Shown: piece after piece, positions 8,042 to 19,127 of the stretch
Layout of the letters: the number at the start of each line of letters is the position of its first letter
How positions within the stretch are numbered: position 1 is the first letter of the stretch
Assembly: GCF_000717055.1 (NCBI RefSeq)
Contig: NZ_JNXI01000029.1
Coordinates: forward strand, 23,951 to 87,950
Source of the DNA: Streptomyces iakyrus
GTDB lineage: Bacteria > Actinomycetota > Actinomycetes > Streptomycetales > Streptomycetaceae
DNA length: 64,000 nucleotides
Direction: 5' to 3'
Program-made: the position numbers and the translations under genes
The notes under the pieces: model-generated
Database searches by the model: none
What the model saw: the letters and a program-made list of their open reading frames with translations, nothing else
What the model was told of the DNA's origin: nothing

Positions 8042-10456
8042 TCACGCGGCCACCGGAACCTCCGGCGTCACACCCGCGGTGGCGGGCGCGAGCGCCAGCT
8101 CCAGGACCTGGCGGACGTCGGTGACGGCGTGGACGTCGAGCTTGTCCAGCACCTCCGCCGGGACGTCGTCCAGGTCGGGCTCGTTGCGCTTGGGGATGAT
8201 CACCGTGGTGACACCGGCCCGGTGCGCCGCGAGCAGCTTCTGCTTCACACCGCCGATCGGCAGCACCCGCCCGGTGAGCGAGACCTCGCCGGTCATCGCC
8301 ACATCCGTGCGGACCAGCCGGCCGGACAGCAGGGACGCGAGGGCCGTCGTCATGGTGATGCCCGCGCTCGGGCCGTCCTTGGGGACCGCGCCCGCCGGGA
8401 AGTGGATGTGCACGCCCCGGTCCTTCAGATCCGCCACCGGCAGCTCCAGCTCGGCGCCGTGGGAGCGCAGGAAGCTCAGCGCGATCTGCGCGGACTCCTT
8501 CATCACGTCGCCCAGCTGACCGGTCAGGGTCAGCCCGGCCGCGCCCGTCTCCGGGTCGGCCAGGGACGCCTCGACGTACAGGACGTCACCGCCCGCTCCG
8601 GTCACCGCGAGCCCGGTCGCCACGCCCGGCACGGACGTCCGCCGCTCGGCCGGGTCCTGGGCGGACTCGGGCACGTGGTGCGGCCGGCCGATCAGGTCGC
8701 GCAGGTCCTCGTCCCGGACGGTGAACGGCAGCTTCCGCTCGCCCAGTTCGTGCTGGGCTGCGACCTTGCGCAGCAGCCGTGCGATGGACCGCTCCAGGGT
8801 GCGCACGCCCGCCTCGCGCGTGTACTCTCCGGCGAGCTTGCGCAGGGCGCCCTCGTCGATGGTGACCTCGTCCTTGTCGAGCCCGGCCCGCTCCAGCTGG
8901 CGCGGGAGCAGGTGGTCGCGGGCGATGACGACCTTCTCGTCCTCGGTGTAGCCGTCCAGGCGGACGATCTCCATGCGGTCGGCCAGGGCCTCCGGGATCG
9001 CCTCCAGGACGTTGGCCGTCGCGAGGAAGACGACGTCCGACAGGTCCAGCTCGACCTCCAGGTAGTGGTCCCGGAAGGTGTGGTTCTGCGCCGGGTCGAG
9101 GACCTCCAGCAGGGCGGCGGCCGGGTCGCCCCGGAAGTCCGAGCCCACCTTGTCGATCTCGTCGAGCAGCACGACCGGGTTCATCGACCCGGCCTCCTTG
9201 ATCGCCCGGACGATACGGCCCGGCAGGGCGCCGACGTAGGTGCGCCGGTGGCCCCGGACCTCGGCCTCGTCGCGGACGCCGCCGAGGGCGACGCGCACGA
9301 ACGTGCGGCCCATGGCGTGGGCAACGGACTCGCCCAGGCTGGTCTTGCCGACGCCGGGCGGCCCGACGAGCGCGAGCACGGCACCGCCGCGCCGCCCGCC
9401 GACCACGCCGAGGCCCCGGTCGTCACGCCGCTTGCGCACCGCCAGGTACTCGGTGATGCGCTCCTTCACGTCCTCCAGGCCGGAGTGCTCTGCGTCCAGG
9501 ACGGCCTTGGCGCCCCGGATGTCGTAGGCGTCCTCGGTGCGCTCGTTCCACGGCATCTCCAGGACCGTGTCGAGCCAGGTGCGGATCCAGGAGCCCTCGG
9601 GCGACTGGTCGGAGGACCGCTCCAGCTTGTCGACCTCCTTGAGGGCGGCCTCGCGGACCTTCTCGGGCAGGTCGGCGGCCTCCACCCGGGAGCGGTAGTC
9701 ATCGGACTCCTCACCCTCCTGCTCGCCGTTCAGCTCGCGCAGCTCCTTGCGGACGGCTTCGAGCTGACGCCGCAGCAGGAACTCGCGCTGCTGCTTGTCG
9801 ACGCCCTCCTGGACGTCCTTGGCGATGGTCTCGGCCACGTCCTGCTCGGCGAGGTGGTCGCGCAGCTGCTGGGTGGCGAGCTTGAGCCGGGCCACCGGGT
9901 CGGTGGTCTCCAGCAGTTCGACCTTCTGGTCGGTGGTCAGGAACGGCGAGTAGCCGGAGTTGTCGGCCAGCGCCGAGACGTCGTCGATGGCCTGGACCCG
10001 GTCGACGACCTGCCAGGCGCCGCGCTTGCGCAGCCAGGCGGTGGCGAGGGCCTTGTATTCCTTGACCAGTTCGGCGACATGTCCGGGCAGCGGGTCCGGG
10101 GCGGTGTCGTCCACGCGGGTTCCCTCGACCCACAGTGCGGCGCCGGGGCCGGTCGTTCCCGCACCGATGCGCACCCGGCTCCGGCCGCGGATCAGGGCGC
10201 CCGGGTCGCCGTCGGCGAGCCGGCCGACCTGCTCGACGGTGCCGAGGACACCGGTGTTCGCGTAGGTCCCGTCGATGCGTGGCACCAGGAGTACCCGGGG
10301 CTTTCCGGGCGTTGACCGGGCAGCGGCCTGAGCGGCCTCCACCGCGGCACGGACCTCGGAGTCGCTCAGGTCCAGCGGGACCACCATTCCGGGCAGCACG
10401 ACCTCGCCGTCGAGCGGCAGCACGGGCAGGGTGAGCGGAGTGGACGTCGAAGCCAT
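8042..10456 (-). CDS. lon: ATP-dependent Lon protease
   Basis: 804 aa, normal for Lon. The domains are an N-terminal substrate-binding LAN domain (residues about 8-200), a coiled helical linker, an AAA+ module with Walker [10 protein letters not shown] near residue 360 and Walker [11 protein letters not shown], and a C-terminal protease domain with the catalytic Ser in PKDGPSAG (Ser697) and Lys in GGVKQK about 43 residues later. The ATG at 10456 has a GGGGAG site. Lon degrades misfolded and regulatory proteins in the cytoplasm. An HspR-type inverted repeat lies just upstream, so heat-shock control through HspR is likely, in agreement with the known HspR regulon of Streptomyces. Confidence 0.98.
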   Translation of the reverse strand: MASTSTPLTLPVLPLDGEVVLPGMVVPLDLSDSEVRAAVEAAQAAARSTPGKPRVLLVPRIDGTYANTGVLGTVEQVGRLADGDPGALIRGRSRVRIGAGTTGPGAALWVEGTRVDDTAPDPLPGHVAELVKEYKALATAWLRKRGAWQVVDRVQAIDDVSALADNSGYSPFLTTDQKVELLETTDPVARLKLATQQLRDHLAEQDVAETIAKDVQEGVDKQQREFLLRRQLEAVRKELRELNGEQEGEESDDYRSRVEAADLPEKVREAALKEVDKLERSSDQSPEGSWIRTWLDTVLEMPWNERTEDAYDIRGAKAVLDAEHSGLEDVKERITEYLAVRKRRDDRGLGVVGGRRGGAVLALVGPPGVGKTSLGESVAHAMGRTFVRVALGGVRDEAEVRGHRRTYVGALPGRIVRAIKEAGSMNPVVLLDEIDKVGSDFRGDPAAALLEVLDPAQNHTFRDHYLEVELDLSDVVFLATANVLEAIPEALADRMEIVRLDGYTEDEKVVIARDHLLPRQLERAGLDKDEVTIDEGALRKLAGEYTREAGVRTLERSIARLLRKVAAQHELGERKLPFTVRDEDLRDLIGRPHHVPESAQDPAERRTSVPGVATGLAVTGAGGDVLYVEASLADPETGAAGLTLTGQLGDVMKESAQIALSFLRSHGAELELPVADLKDRGVHIHFPAGAVPKDGPSAGITMTTALASLLSGRLVRTDVAMTGEVSLTGRVLPIGGVKQKLLAAHRAGVTTVIIPKRNEPDLDDVPAEVLDKLDVHAVTDVRQVLELALAPATAGVTPEVPVAA

Positions 10457-10477
10457 GATCTCCCCTTCGGCAGTCAA

Positions 10478-10498
10478 GTTGAGCTATGCCGACTCAAT
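10478..10498. promoter_or_regulatory. HAIR element (HspR operator) upstream of lon
   Basis: GTTGAGC, seven bases (TATGCCG), then ACTCAAT matches the HAIR consensus CTTGAGT-N7-ACTCAAG at 11 of 14 arm positions. It sits 22 bases upstream of the lon ATG. HspR with DnaK represses clpB, dnaK and lon in Streptomyces through this element. Confidence 0.8.
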
Positions 10499-10631
10499 GC
10501 GCGGGGGCGGCCGAATGTTCCCCACCCGCCGTTCGCTGTCAGCGATCACCTGTGACACCGGGGACGCAGAGCCGCGTAAGGTTCCGTGAGTAATAGACGA
10601 AGATGCACTGCGCTTGTTACAGGGGGATGAC

Positions 10632-11291
10632 ATGGACGGCACCGTGCAGGCATGGGTGAACGGATGGGTCGTGTCCCGCGGGGCCGCGCCGCCCACGCCG
10701 GAGCCGTGGGGCTGGACGATCGACGTGGGGATGCACGGGCACGTCACCCGGCACGTGCTCGGCGCCACGGGCGACGGCCTCGACGAGACGACCGTCCGCA
10801 AGGTGGCCGGAGCCGTGACCGGGCACGGTGTGTGGCTGAAGGCCTTCCGGGACCCCACGGCGGTCTGCCGCTGGCTGGACGAGAACTGGTGGATCGACCC
10901 CGAGCCGGGCTACCTGATGACAACCCCGCTGACGGCCGGGAGCGCTCCGGCCGCTCCCGAGGGCTACCGGCTGCGCAGTTGGTCCCGCGGCGGAGTGACC
11001 CGGGTGATGGTGGCCGCGCCGGACGGGTCCCTGGCGGCGCGCGGCCAGATCGCCCCGACGGGCGAGACCGCCGTCGTCGACCAGATCGAGACGGCCCCCG
11101 AACACCGCCGCAAGGGTATGGGCAGCCTCGTCATGCGGACGCTGCAGGACGTCGCGGTCCGGCAGGGCGCGCGGACCGGCGTCCTGGCCGGGACGCCCGC
11201 GGGGCGAGGGCTCTACGAGGCGCTGGGCTGGACGGCCGTGGCCCCGCTCACCAGTGCCAAGTACGCCCCGCCCGCCACCGCCCGGGGCTGA
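10632..11291 (+). CDS. GNAT-family N-acetyltransferase
   Basis: 219 aa from ATG 10632, six codons after an earlier in-frame start, with an AGGGGG site directly upstream. The acetyl-CoA-binding region is at residues about 145-200: VVDQIETAPEHRRKGMGSLVMRTLQDVA has the RxxGxG loop, then GVLAGTPAGRGLYEALGWT. The N-terminal 110 residues are specific to this protein (WVNGWVVSRGAAPPTPEPWGWTID) and may select the substrate. The gene diverges from lon, so it may share control by the HAIR element region, but no link is shown. The substrate is unknown. Confidence 0.85.
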   Translation: MDGTVQAWVNGWVVSRGAAPPTPEPWGWTIDVGMHGHVTRHVLGATGDGLDETTVRKVAGAVTGHGVWLKAFRDPTAVCRWLDENWWIDPEPGYLMTTPLTAGSAPAAPEGYRLRSWSRGGVTRVMVAAPDGSLAARGQIAPTGETAVVDQIETAPEHRRKGMGSLVMRTLQDVAVRQGARTGVLAGTPAGRGLYEALGWTAVAPLTSAKYAPPATARG

Positions 11292-11303
11292 GAGGCCCCG
11301 CGT

Positions 11304-12116
11304 TCAGCCCCCGGCCGGGCCGAGGCGCGACGCGCACCAGCGCCGGACCACCGGCCAGGTGGCGATCCCGATGCCCAGGGCGATGAGGTGCCCCCAGTTC
11401 GTCATCGGGTCGGTGAAGGCGAGCAGGTCCGTCAGGAGCATCCAGCCGAAGGCGGTCAGCAGCGGCAGGCGCAGCCAGAGCGGCAGCAGACCGGCCAGCG
11501 CTCCGATGCCGGCGGCGACGCCGAAGCTGACGCCGTAGTCGAGGCGGTGCAGGGAGCTGCCGGGGAGGTGCCCGGCCAGCACCGCGAGCCCCACGGGCAC
11601 CTCGGTCGCGAGGGTGGCCAGGACGTGCCCGAGGAGGAAGACACCGGCCGTGCGCCAACTGCCGATCCGCCGTTCCAGCGCGGTCAGCACCAGCACGAAG
11701 GCGACGGCGAAGGGCGAGGTCACCCCGCCCGCGACCCACAGCGCGCTGCCGATCAGCACCAGTTCCGGCGAGCGCACCAGGTGCGCCACGTCCGTGCTGG
11801 AGCCCTGGAGCAGCGCGTGCACCAGGGCCGGGTCCGCGTAGGCGGAGATCAGCGAGGTGAGGCAGAGGAGGGTGGCGTATCCGAAGGTGAACGGCGTTCC
11901 CGTGGGGGTGGGCAGCAGCCGCCAGGGGCGCAGCGCCCGCAGCCGGGGCACGGCCGCCGGGACGGGCTCCCGTACCCCCGCGTCCGCCGTCCCGTACGGA
12001 CCCCGCTGCCGCGGCATTCCGTCCAGCAGCCCCGACACGTCGGCCACGGGCGGAGGCGGCGGGGCCGTCTCGTGGGGCGGCGCGGTCCGTTCCACAGCGG
12101 GCGCTCCTTCCGTCAT
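11304..12116 (-). CDS. Rhomboid-like multi-pass membrane protein
   Basis: 270 aa from ATG 12116 (AAGG upstream). After a Pro-rich cytoplasmic N-terminus of about 75 residues come six or seven hydrophobic helices. Residues resembling the rhomboid catalytic dyad are visible: YGVSFGVAAG (Ser197) and WGHLIALGIG (His243), together with GHVLATLATE. This fits the rhomboid-like family but the canonical GxSG is altered to GVSFG, so proteolytic activity is uncertain. It is convergent with the acetyltransferase gene, with 12 bases between the two stops. Confidence 0.75.
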   Translation of the reverse strand: MTEGAPAVERTAPPHETAPPPPPVADVSGLLDGMPRQRGPYGTADAGVREPVPAAVPRLRALRPWRLLPTPTGTPFTFGYATLLCLTSLISAYADPALVHALLQGSSTDVAHLVRSPELVLIGSALWVAGGVTSPFAVAFVLVLTALERRIGSWRTAGVFLLGHVLATLATEVPVGLAVLAGHLPGSSLHRLDYGVSFGVAAGIGALAGLLPLWLRLPLLTAFGWMLLTDLLAFTDPMTNWGHLIALGIGIATWPVVRRWCASRLGPAGG

Positions 12117-12266
12117 GTCCCAGCCTTCGCCCTGGACACCCCGCTGTCTGTGATCCGCGCCACGCGAGAGCCGATTCACGGCAACCCGAAAGCCTCGCTC
12201 CGCGTCCCGCCCGGGCCGCGGGGAAATACCGGGCACCGCACCCCCCTGCCCTGCCAGGATGCCCCC

Positions 12267-12944
12267 ATGCCTACCCCGTACGACATTCCCGATGTCCTGG
12301 ACCGTCGCGAGGGGCCGCACGGCGAGGTGGTGCTGCGCCGGCACGGCGACCGGCTGGAGATCATCGCCAACGGCTGTTTCCTGATGGACACCTCCGACGG
12401 CCGCTCGGAGCGGCGGCTGGTCGACGCGGCACTGGACGCCCTGGCCGGCCGGGACCGCCCCGACGTCCTGATCGGCGGACTCGGCGTCGGCTTCTCCCTC
12501 GCGCACGCCGCGGCCGACCCGCGCTGGGGACGGATCACGGTGATCGAACGCGAGCACGCGATCGTCGAATGGCACCGCGACGGCCCGCTCGCCGCGCTCT
12601 CCGCCCGGGCCCTGGGCGACCCCCGCACGGAGATCGTCGAAACCGATCTCGTCGCACACGTCAATGAGACATCCGACACGTACGACGCCCTGTGTCTCGA
12701 CATCGACAACGGGCCGGACTGGACCGTCACGGACGGCAACGGACATCTCTACGGGGAGGCCGGACTGGCAAGCTGTGCAAGGGTGTTGAGACCGGGCGGG
12801 GTTCTCGCCGTCTGGTCCGCCCAGCCGTCCCCGGAGTTCGAGGAAACCTTGCGGAATGCCGGGTTCCAACAGGTGCGTACCGAAGAGATCCCGGTTGCCC
12901 GGGGCGTTCCGGACGTCGTGCACCTCGCCATCAGCCCTGGATAG
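12267..12944 (+). CDS. Spermidine-synthase/SAM-methyltransferase-fold protein
   Basis: 225 aa. The ATG at 12267 follows a CAGGA site. The Rossmann-type region reads DVLIGGLGVGFSL (glycine-rich loop), ITVIEREHAIVEWH (acidic residue after strand 2), DALCLDIDNGPDWTV and CARVLRPGGVLAVWSA. This is the layout of spermine/spermidine-synthase-like proteins of actinobacteria. The substrate cannot be read; the conserved Asp/His pattern of polyamine synthases is not obvious. It diverges from the rhomboid-like gene. Confidence 0.75.
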   Translation: MPTPYDIPDVLDRREGPHGEVVLRRHGDRLEIIANGCFLMDTSDGRSERRLVDAALDALAGRDRPDVLIGGLGVGFSLAHAAADPRWGRITVIEREHAIVEWHRDGPLAALSARALGDPRTEIVETDLVAHVNETSDTYDALCLDIDNGPDWTVTDGNGHLYGEAGLASCARVLRPGGVLAVWSAQPSPEFEETLRNAGFQQVRTEEIPVARGVPDVVHLAISPG

Positions 12945-13079
12945 CAAAGGCGTACTGACTCCCCGTACGCTGCTCCCCTGACGCCGATCATTCAAGCGTC
13001 AATCGCAACCATGCGCAGGCATAGCCAGTCAGAAGGAATCACCCCACTGATTCCGGAAAGCACACCCCAGGGGCGGGCG

Positions 13080-13820
13080 ATGGAGCAGACACAGACCTCC
13101 CACAACGGTTCGGCGACGGCTACTCCTGGCGCACAGCGCCGGGTCCTGGTGGTCGAGGACGACGCGACGATCGTGGACGCCATCGCGACCCGCCTGCGGG
13201 CCGAGGGATTCCTCGTGCAAACGGCGGGTGACGGCCCGGCCGCGGTCGACACGGCCGAGGCGTGGCAGCCGGACCTGCTGATCCTCGACATCATGCTGCC
13301 CGGCTTCGACGGCCTGGAGGTCTGCCGGCGCGTGCAGGCCGCCCGCCCGGTGCCGGTGATGATGCTCACCGCGCGCGACGACGAGACCGACATGCTGGTC
13401 GGCCTCGGGGTCGGCGCCGACGACTACATGACCAAGCCGTTCTCCATGCGGGAGCTGGCGGCGCGCGTGCACGTGCTGCTGCGCCGGGTGGAGCGGGCCG
13501 CGATCGCGGCGGCCACTCCCCGCTCCGGCATCCTGCGCCTCGGCGAGCTGGAGATCGACCACGCGCAGCGCCGGGTCCGGGTGCGCAGCGAGGACGTCCA
13601 CCTCACGCCCACCGAGTTCGACCTGCTGGTGTGCCTCGCGAACACCCCGCGTGCGGTGCTCTCCCGTGAGCAGCTGCTCGCCGAGGTCTGGGACTGGGCG
13701 GACGCCTCCGGCACCCGCACGGTCGACAGTCACATCAAGGCGCTGCGCCGGAAGATCGGCGCCGAGCGGATCCGCACGGTGCACGGCGTGGGTTACGCCC
13801 TGGAGACCCCGACGCCATGA
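13080..13820 (+). CDS. OmpR/PhoB-family response regulator
   Basis: 246 aa from ATG 13080, preceded by AGGGGCGGGCG; an in-frame ATG at 13011 lacks an RBS. The receiver domain has the acidic pair in VVEDDAT, the phosphoacceptor Asp in LLILDIMLPG, and the Lys of MTKPFSM. The winged helix has LTPTEFDLLVCLANTP and TVDSHIKALRRKIG. It forms an operon with the histidine kinase gene that overlaps its stop by 4 bases. Confidence 0.96.
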   Translation: MEQTQTSHNGSATATPGAQRRVLVVEDDATIVDAIATRLRAEGFLVQTAGDGPAAVDTAEAWQPDLLILDIMLPGFDGLEVCRRVQAARPVPVMMLTARDDETDMLVGLGVGADDYMTKPFSMRELAARVHVLLRRVERAAIAAATPRSGILRLGELEIDHAQRRVRVRSEDVHLTPTEFDLLVCLANTPRAVLSREQLLAEVWDWADASGTRTVDSHIKALRRKIGAERIRTVHGVGYALETPTP

Positions 13821-14926
13821 GTGGCGGGCCGGCCGCACGGAGAAACCCCGGGGAGAACCCCTGGGGCGGGGTGAGCCCGTTCTCGATCAAGACCAAGCTG
13901 GGCGCGCTGGTCGTCATCTCGGTGCTGATCACCACAGGTCTGTCGGTGATCGCGGTGCACACGAAGACGGAGCTGCGCTTCATCACGGTCTTCTCGATGA
14001 TCGCCACGCTTCTCATTACGCAGTTCGTGGCGCATTCGCTCACCGCGCCGCTGGACGAGATGACGGCGGTGGCCCGTTCCATCTCGCAGGGCGACTACAC
14101 CCGCCGCACGCGGGAGAACCGCCGTGACGAGCTGGGCGACCTGGCGGTGACGATCAACGCCATGGCCGACGAGCTGGAGGCCCAGGACAGCCAGCGCAAG
14201 GAACTCGTGGCGAATGTCTCGCACGAGCTGCGCACGCCCATCGCGGGTCTGCGCGCGGTGCTGGAGAACATCGTGGACGGGGTCACACAGGCCGATCCGG
14301 AGACCATGCGCACGGCGCTGAAGCAGACCGAGCGCCTCGGCCGGCTGGTGGAGACGCTGCTGGACCTGTCCCGCCTGGACAACGGCGTCGTCCCGCTGAA
14401 ACAGCGGCGGTTCGAGGTGTGGCCCTATCTGTCGGGCGTGCTGAAGGAGGCCAACATGGTCGCCTCGGTGCGCGCGGGGATCGCCACCGGCTCGGGCAGC
14501 CACACCCGTACGGACGTCCATCTGCATCTCGACGTGCACCCACCGGAGTTGACCGCGCACGCGGACCCGGAGCGCATCCACCAGGTCGTCGCCAACCTCA
14601 TCGACAACGCGGTCAAGCACAGCCCGCCGCACGGCCGGGTGACGGTCAAGGCGCGGCGCGGTCCGCTGCCGGAGTCGCTGGAGCTGGAGGTCCTGGACGA
14701 GGGCCCCGGCATTCCGAAGTCCGAGTGGCACCGCGTCTTCGAGCGGTTCAACCGCGGCAGCGCCAAGCGGCCGCAGGGCCCGGGCAGTGACGGCGGCACG
14801 GGTCTCGGCCTGGCGATCGCTCGCTGGGCGGTGGACCTGCACGGGGGCCGGATCGGAGTGGCCGAATCCGAGCGCGGTTGCCGGATTCTTGTCACTCTTC
14901 CGGGACTGTCATCTGTGCCAAGTTGA
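13817..14926 (+). CDS. Two-component sensor histidine kinase
   Basis: 369 aa, starting within the response regulator's stop (ATGA). There are two membrane segments near residues 28-70 (LGALVVISVLITTGLSVIAV and FITVFSMIATLLITQFVAH) with almost no periplasmic loop, then a HAMP domain, an H-box LVANVSHELRTPIAGL, an N-box NLIDNAVKHSPP, a G1 box VLDEGPGIP and G2 GGTGLGLAIARW. A very short external loop suggests that it senses a membrane or intracellular signal. It should phosphorylate the upstream regulator. Confidence 0.96.
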   Translation: MSGGPAARRNPGENPWGGVSPFSIKTKLGALVVISVLITTGLSVIAVHTKTELRFITVFSMIATLLITQFVAHSLTAPLDEMTAVARSISQGDYTRRTRENRRDELGDLAVTINAMADELEAQDSQRKELVANVSHELRTPIAGLRAVLENIVDGVTQADPETMRTALKQTERLGRLVETLLDLSRLDNGVVPLKQRRFEVWPYLSGVLKEANMVASVRAGIATGSGSHTRTDVHLHLDVHPPELTAHADPERIHQVVANLIDNAVKHSPPHGRVTVKARRGPLPESLELEVLDEGPGIPKSEWHRVFERFNRGSAKRPQGPGSDGGTGLGLAIARWAVDLHGGRIGVAESERGCRILVTLPGLSSVPS

Positions 14927-15207
14927 CGTAAAGTTCGAAGCGGAGCCACAAGATCCACGAGCGTCCGCACTGACGGACACGTGTGATCAGGCACAGGCCC
15001 GCGCCATCGGCGCCCGGGGCCCTGCCCCGCTTTTCCCTCCTGAAGCGGAACCACGCTTGTTTCCCGCCATTTCAAGGCCCGAAACACGGTTCCAGATGTG
15101 ACTTGCACGACGTTGCACCGGCCCGGCCTGACCTTCCCCGTCGGAGGGGCGTAGCCTTGATTCCCGCTGTCCATCATCTTGTGAAGCGGAAGAGGGCGGT
15201 TGCCGCC

Positions 15208-18200
15208 GTGTCGCCACAGTCCCCCAGTAACTCGAGCATCTCGACCGACACCGACCAAGCGGGGAAGAACCCTGCCGCGTCGTTCGGTGCCAACGAGTGG
15301 CTCGTCGACGAGATCTATCAGCAGTACCTCCAGGACCCGAATTCCGTAGACCGCGCCTGGTGGGACTTCTTCGCCGACTACAAGCCGGGGGCGGCCGCCG
15401 CCTCGGCTCCGGCGGGTACCGCGGCCGCGGGGGCCGCGGGGACCACCACCGCTCCTGCGGCCGCTCCGGCCGCTCCCGCGCAGGCCCCCGCCCCGGCCGC
15501 CGAGAAGCCCGCCGCGGCTCCGGCGCCCGCCCCGGCTCCGGCCCAGACGAAGCCCGCCGCGCAGGCTCCGGCCCAGGCCCCCGCTCCGGCGCAGGCCGCC
15601 CCGGCCGCGAAGCCCGCCGCCAAGCCGGCCGCGGCCCCGAAGAAGGCCGAGCCCACCGCCGAGGCCCCCTCGGGCCCCGAGCAGGTCGTGCTGCGCGGCC
15701 CCGCCGCCGCGGTCGCGAAGAACATGAACGCCTCGCTGGAGGTCCCCACGGCCACGTCCGTGCGCGCGGTCCCGGTGAAGCTGCTGTTCGACAACCGCAT
15801 CGTCATCAACAACCACCTGAAGCGCGCCCGGGGCGGGAAGATCTCCTTCACGCACCTGATCGGCTACGCGATGGTGCAGGCCATCAAGGCCATGCCGTCG
15901 ATGAACTACTCCTTCGCGGAGAAGGACGGCAAGCCGACCCTGGTCAAGCCGGAGCACGTCAACTTCGGCCTCGCGATCGACCTGGTCAAGCCCAACGGCG
16001 ACCGCCAGCTCGTGGTCGCGGGCATCAAGAAGGCCGAGACGCTGAACTTCTTCGAGTTCTGGCAGGCCTACGAGGACATCGTCCGCCGCGCCCGCGACGG
16101 CAAGCTGGGCATGGACGACTTCACCGGTGTGACGGTCTCCCTGACCAACCCCGGCGGCCTCGGCACCGTCCACTCCGTGCCGCGCCTGATGCCCGGCCAG
16201 TCCGTGATCATGGGCGTCGGCTCCATGGACTACCCGGCGGAGTTCCAGGGCACCTCCCAGGACACGCTGAACAAGCTCGGCATCTCGAAGGTCATGACGC
16301 TCACGTCGACCTACGACCACCGGGTCATCCAGGGCGCCGCCTCCGGCGAGTTCCTGCGGATCGTCGCGAACCTCCTCCTCGGTGAGAACGGCTTCTACGA
16401 CGACGTCTTCGAGGCGCTGCGCATCCCCTACGAGCCGGTCCGCTGGCTCAAGGACATCGACGCCAGCCACGACGACGACGTCACGAAGGCCGCCCGCGTC
16501 TTCGAGCTGATCCACTCCTACCGGGTCCGCGGCCACGTCATGGCCGACACCGACCCGCTGGAGTACCAGCAGCGCAAGCACCCCGACCTGGACATCACCG
16601 AGCACGGCCTCACGCTCTGGGACCTGGAGCGCGAATTCGCCGTCGGCGGCTTCGCCGGCAAGTCGATGATGAAGCTGCGCGACATCCTCGGCGTCCTGCG
16701 CGACTCGTACTGCCGCACCACCGGCATCGAGTTCATGCACATCCAGGACCCCAAGCAGCGCAAGTGGATCCAGGACCGCGTGGAGCGCCCGCACACCAAG
16801 CCGGAGCGCGAGGAGCAGCTGCGCATCCTGCGCCGGCTGAACGCGGCGGAGGCCTTCGAGACCTTCCTGCAGACGAAGTACGTCGGCCAGAAGCGCTTCT
16901 CCCTGGAGGGCGGCGAGTCCGTCATCCCGCTGCTGGACGCCGTGCTGGACTCGGCCGCCGAGTCCCGCCTGGACGAGGTCGTCATCGGCATGGCCCACCG
17001 CGGCCGCCTGAACGTCCTCGCCAACATCGTCGGCAAGTCGTACGCGCAGATCTTCCGCGAGTTCGAGGGCAACCTCGACCCGAAGTCGATGCACGGCTCC
17101 GGCGACGTGAAGTACCACCTGGGCGCCGAGGGCACCTTCACCGGTCTGGACGGCGAGCAGATCGCGGTCTCCCTGGTCGCGAACCCCTCGCACCTGGAGG
17201 CGGTGGACCCGGTCCTGGAGGGCGTCTCGCGCGCCAAGCAGGACATCATCGGCAAGGGCGGCACGGACTTCACCGTCCTGCCCGTCGCGATCCACGGCGA
17301 CGCGGCCTTCGCGGGCCAGGGCGTGGTGGCCGAGACCCTGAACATGTCGCAGCTGCGCGGCTACCGCACCGGCGGCACGGTCCACATCGTCATCAACAAC
17401 CAGGTCGGCTTCACCGCGGCCCCCGAGTCCTCGCGTTCCTCCATGTACGCGACGGACGTGGCCCGCATGATCGAGGCCCCGATCTTCCACGTGAACGGCG
17501 ACGACCCGGAGGCCGTGGTCCGCGTGGCGCGGCTCGCCTTCGAGTTCCGCCAGGCGTTCAACAAGGACGTGGTGATCGACCTCATCTGCTACCGCCGCCG
17601 CGGTCACAACGAGTCGGACAACCCGGCCTTCACCCAGCCGCTGATGTACGACCTGATCGACAAGAAGCGCTCGGTGCGCAAGCTGTACACCGAGTCGCTC
17701 ATCGGTCGCGGCGACATCACCCTGGAAGAGGCCGAGCAGGCGCTGCAGGACTACCAGGGCCAGCTGGAGAAGGTCTTCACGGAGGTCCGTGAGGCCACGT
17801 CCCAGCCGGGGACGGTCGAGTCCACGGACCCGCAGGCCGAGTTCCCGGTCGCCGTGAACACCGCGGTGACCACGGAGGTCGTCAAGCGGATCGCCGAGTC
17901 CCAGGTCAACATCCCCGACAACATCACCGTCCACCCGCGTCTGCTGCCGCAGCTGCAGCGCCGGGCGGCGATGGTCGAGGACGGCACGATCGACTGGGGC
18001 ATGGGCGAGACCCTCGCGATCGGCTCCCTCCTGCTGGAGGGCGTCCCGGTCCGCCTGGCGGGCCAGGACTCGCAGCGCGGTACGTTCGGCCAGCGCCACG
18101 CGGTCATCATCGACCGCAGCACGGGCGAGGAGTACACGCCGCTGCAGTACCTCTCCGAGGACCAGGCGCGGCTGAACGTCTACAACTCCCTGCTGTCCGA

Positions 18201-19038
18201 GTACGCGGCGATGGGCTTCGAGTACGGCTACTCACTGGCCCGCCCCGAGGCGCTCGTGATGTGGGAGGCGCAGTTCGGCGACTTCGTCAACGGCGCGCAG
18301 ACGGTCGTGGACGAGTTCATCTCGTCGGCCGAGCAGAAGTGGGCGCAGACCTCCGGTGTCGTCCTGCTCCTGCCGCACGGCTACGAGGGCCAGGGCCCGG
18401 ACCACTCCTCGGCCCGCCCGGAGCGCTTCCTCCAGATGTGCGCCCAGAACAACATGACGGTCGCCATGCCGACGTCGCCGTCGAACTACTTCCACCTCCT
18501 GCGGTGGCAGGTGCACAACCCGCACCACAAGCCGCTGGTGGTCTTCACGCCGAAGTCGATGCTGCGCCTGAAGGCGGCGGCGGCGAAGGCGGAGGAGTTC
18601 ACGACCGGGCAGTTCCAGCCGGTCATCGGCGACTCCTCGGTCGACCCGGCCGCCGTCAAGAAGGTCGTCTTCTGCGCCGGCAAGGTCTACTACGACCTCG
18701 AAGCCGAGCGTCAGAAGCGCGGTGCGACGGACACGGCGATCATCCGCATCGAGCGCCTGTACCCGCTGCCGGGTGCCGAGCTCCAGGCGGAGATCAAGAA
18801 GTACCCGAACGCCGAGAAGTACCTGTGGGCCCAGGAGGAGCCGGCGAACCAGGGTGCCTGGCCGTTCATCGCGCTCAACCTGATCGACCACCTGGACCTC
18901 GCGGTCGGCGCGGACGTCCCGCACGGCGAGCGGCTGCGGCGCATCTCGCGCCCGCACGGCTCGTCCCCGGCGGTGGGTTCCGCCAAGCGGCACCAGGCCG
19001 AGCAGGAGCAGCTGGTGCGCGAGGTGTTCGAGGCGTAA
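15208..19038 (+). CDS. kgd: Multifunctional 2-oxoglutarate dehydrogenase E1/E2 (Kgd/SucA)
   Basis: 1276 aa from GTG 15208; in-frame starts further upstream, back to 14983, add sequence without family character. The layout is the actinobacterial fusion: an N-terminal E1 segment ([19 protein letters not shown]), a long Ala/Pro-rich linker (about residues 60-155), an E2 acyltransferase domain with catalytic His in TYDHRVIQG (His371) but no lipoyl domain, and a ThDP-dependent E1 domain ([27 protein letters not shown]). It carries out oxidative decarboxylation of 2-oxoglutarate in the TCA cycle. In relatives it is inhibited by the FHA protein GarA/OdhI. It is followed by a strong terminator. Confidence 0.97.
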   Translation: MSPQSPSNSSISTDTDQAGKNPAASFGANEWLVDEIYQQYLQDPNSVDRAWWDFFADYKPGAAAASAPAGTAAAGAAGTTTAPAAAPAAPAQAPAPAAEKPAAAPAPAPAPAQTKPAAQAPAQAPAPAQAAPAAKPAAKPAAAPKKAEPTAEAPSGPEQVVLRGPAAAVAKNMNASLEVPTATSVRAVPVKLLFDNRIVINNHLKRARGGKISFTHLIGYAMVQAIKAMPSMNYSFAEKDGKPTLVKPEHVNFGLAIDLVKPNGDRQLVVAGIKKAETLNFFEFWQAYEDIVRRARDGKLGMDDFTGVTVSLTNPGGLGTVHSVPRLMPGQSVIMGVGSMDYPAEFQGTSQDTLNKLGISKVMTLTSTYDHRVIQGAASGEFLRIVANLLLGENGFYDDVFEALRIPYEPVRWLKDIDASHDDDVTKAARVFELIHSYRVRGHVMADTDPLEYQQRKHPDLDITEHGLTLWDLEREFAVGGFAGKSMMKLRDILGVLRDSYCRTTGIEFMHIQDPKQRKWIQDRVERPHTKPEREEQLRILRRLNAAEAFETFLQTKYVGQKRFSLEGGESVIPLLDAVLDSAAESRLDEVVIGMAHRGRLNVLANIVGKSYAQIFREFEGNLDPKSMHGSGDVKYHLGAEGTFTGLDGEQIAVSLVANPSHLEAVDPVLEGVSRAKQDIIGKGGTDFTVLPVAIHGDAAFAGQGVVAETLNMSQLRGYRTGGTVHIVINNQVGFTAAPESSRSSMYATDVARMIEAPIFHVNGDDPEAVVRVARLAFEFRQAFNKDVVIDLICYRRRGHNESDNPAFTQPLMYDLIDKKRSVRKLYTESLIGRGDITLEEAEQALQDYQGQLEKVFTEVREATSQPGTVESTDPQAEFPVAVNTAVTTEVVKRIAESQVNIPDNITVHPRLLPQLQRRAAMVEDGTIDWGMGETLAIGSLLLEGVPVRLAGQDSQRGTFGQRHAVIIDRSTGEEYTPLQYLSEDQARLNVYNSLLSEYAAMGFEYGYSLARPEALVMWEAQFGDFVNGAQTVVDEFISSAEQKWAQTSGVVLLLPHGYEGQGPDHSSARPERFLQMCAQNNMTVAMPTSPSNYFHLLRWQVHNPHHKPLVVFTPKSMLRLKAAAAKAEEFTTGQFQPVIGDSSVDPAAVKKVVFCAGKVYYDLEAERQKRGATDTAIIRIERLYPLPGAELQAEIKKYPNAEKYLWAQEEPANQGAWPFIALNLIDHLDLAVGADVPHGERLRRISRPHGSSPAVGSAKRHQAEQEQLVREVFEA

Positions 19039-19060
19039 GCGCCTCAGCGCAGTGCGTGCG

Positions 19061-19102
19061 CGGCCGGGCCGCATCCCCCGCTCGGGGGGTGCGGCCCGGC
19101 CG
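19061..19102 (+). terminator. Strong hairpin terminator after kgd
   Basis: A perfect 13-bp GC stem (CGGCCGGGCCGCA with TGCGGCCCGGCCG), extended inward by a C5/G run, begins 22 bases after the kgd stop and is followed by TTTG. Confidence 0.85.
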
Positions 19103-19127
19103 TTTGCGCGCACATATCCTTGGGGGC

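Noticed and set aside
8129..10315. Long frame antisense to lon
   Set aside because: Same shadow effect as opposite kgd; lon itself is unambiguous.
14425..18099. Very long open frame antisense to the 2-oxoglutarate dehydrogenase gene (over 1200 codons)
   Set aside because: It is a mirror of GC-rich codon bias; it has no domain, no ribosome-binding site and its composition is Val/Leu/Arg/Asp repeats typical of antisense shadow.
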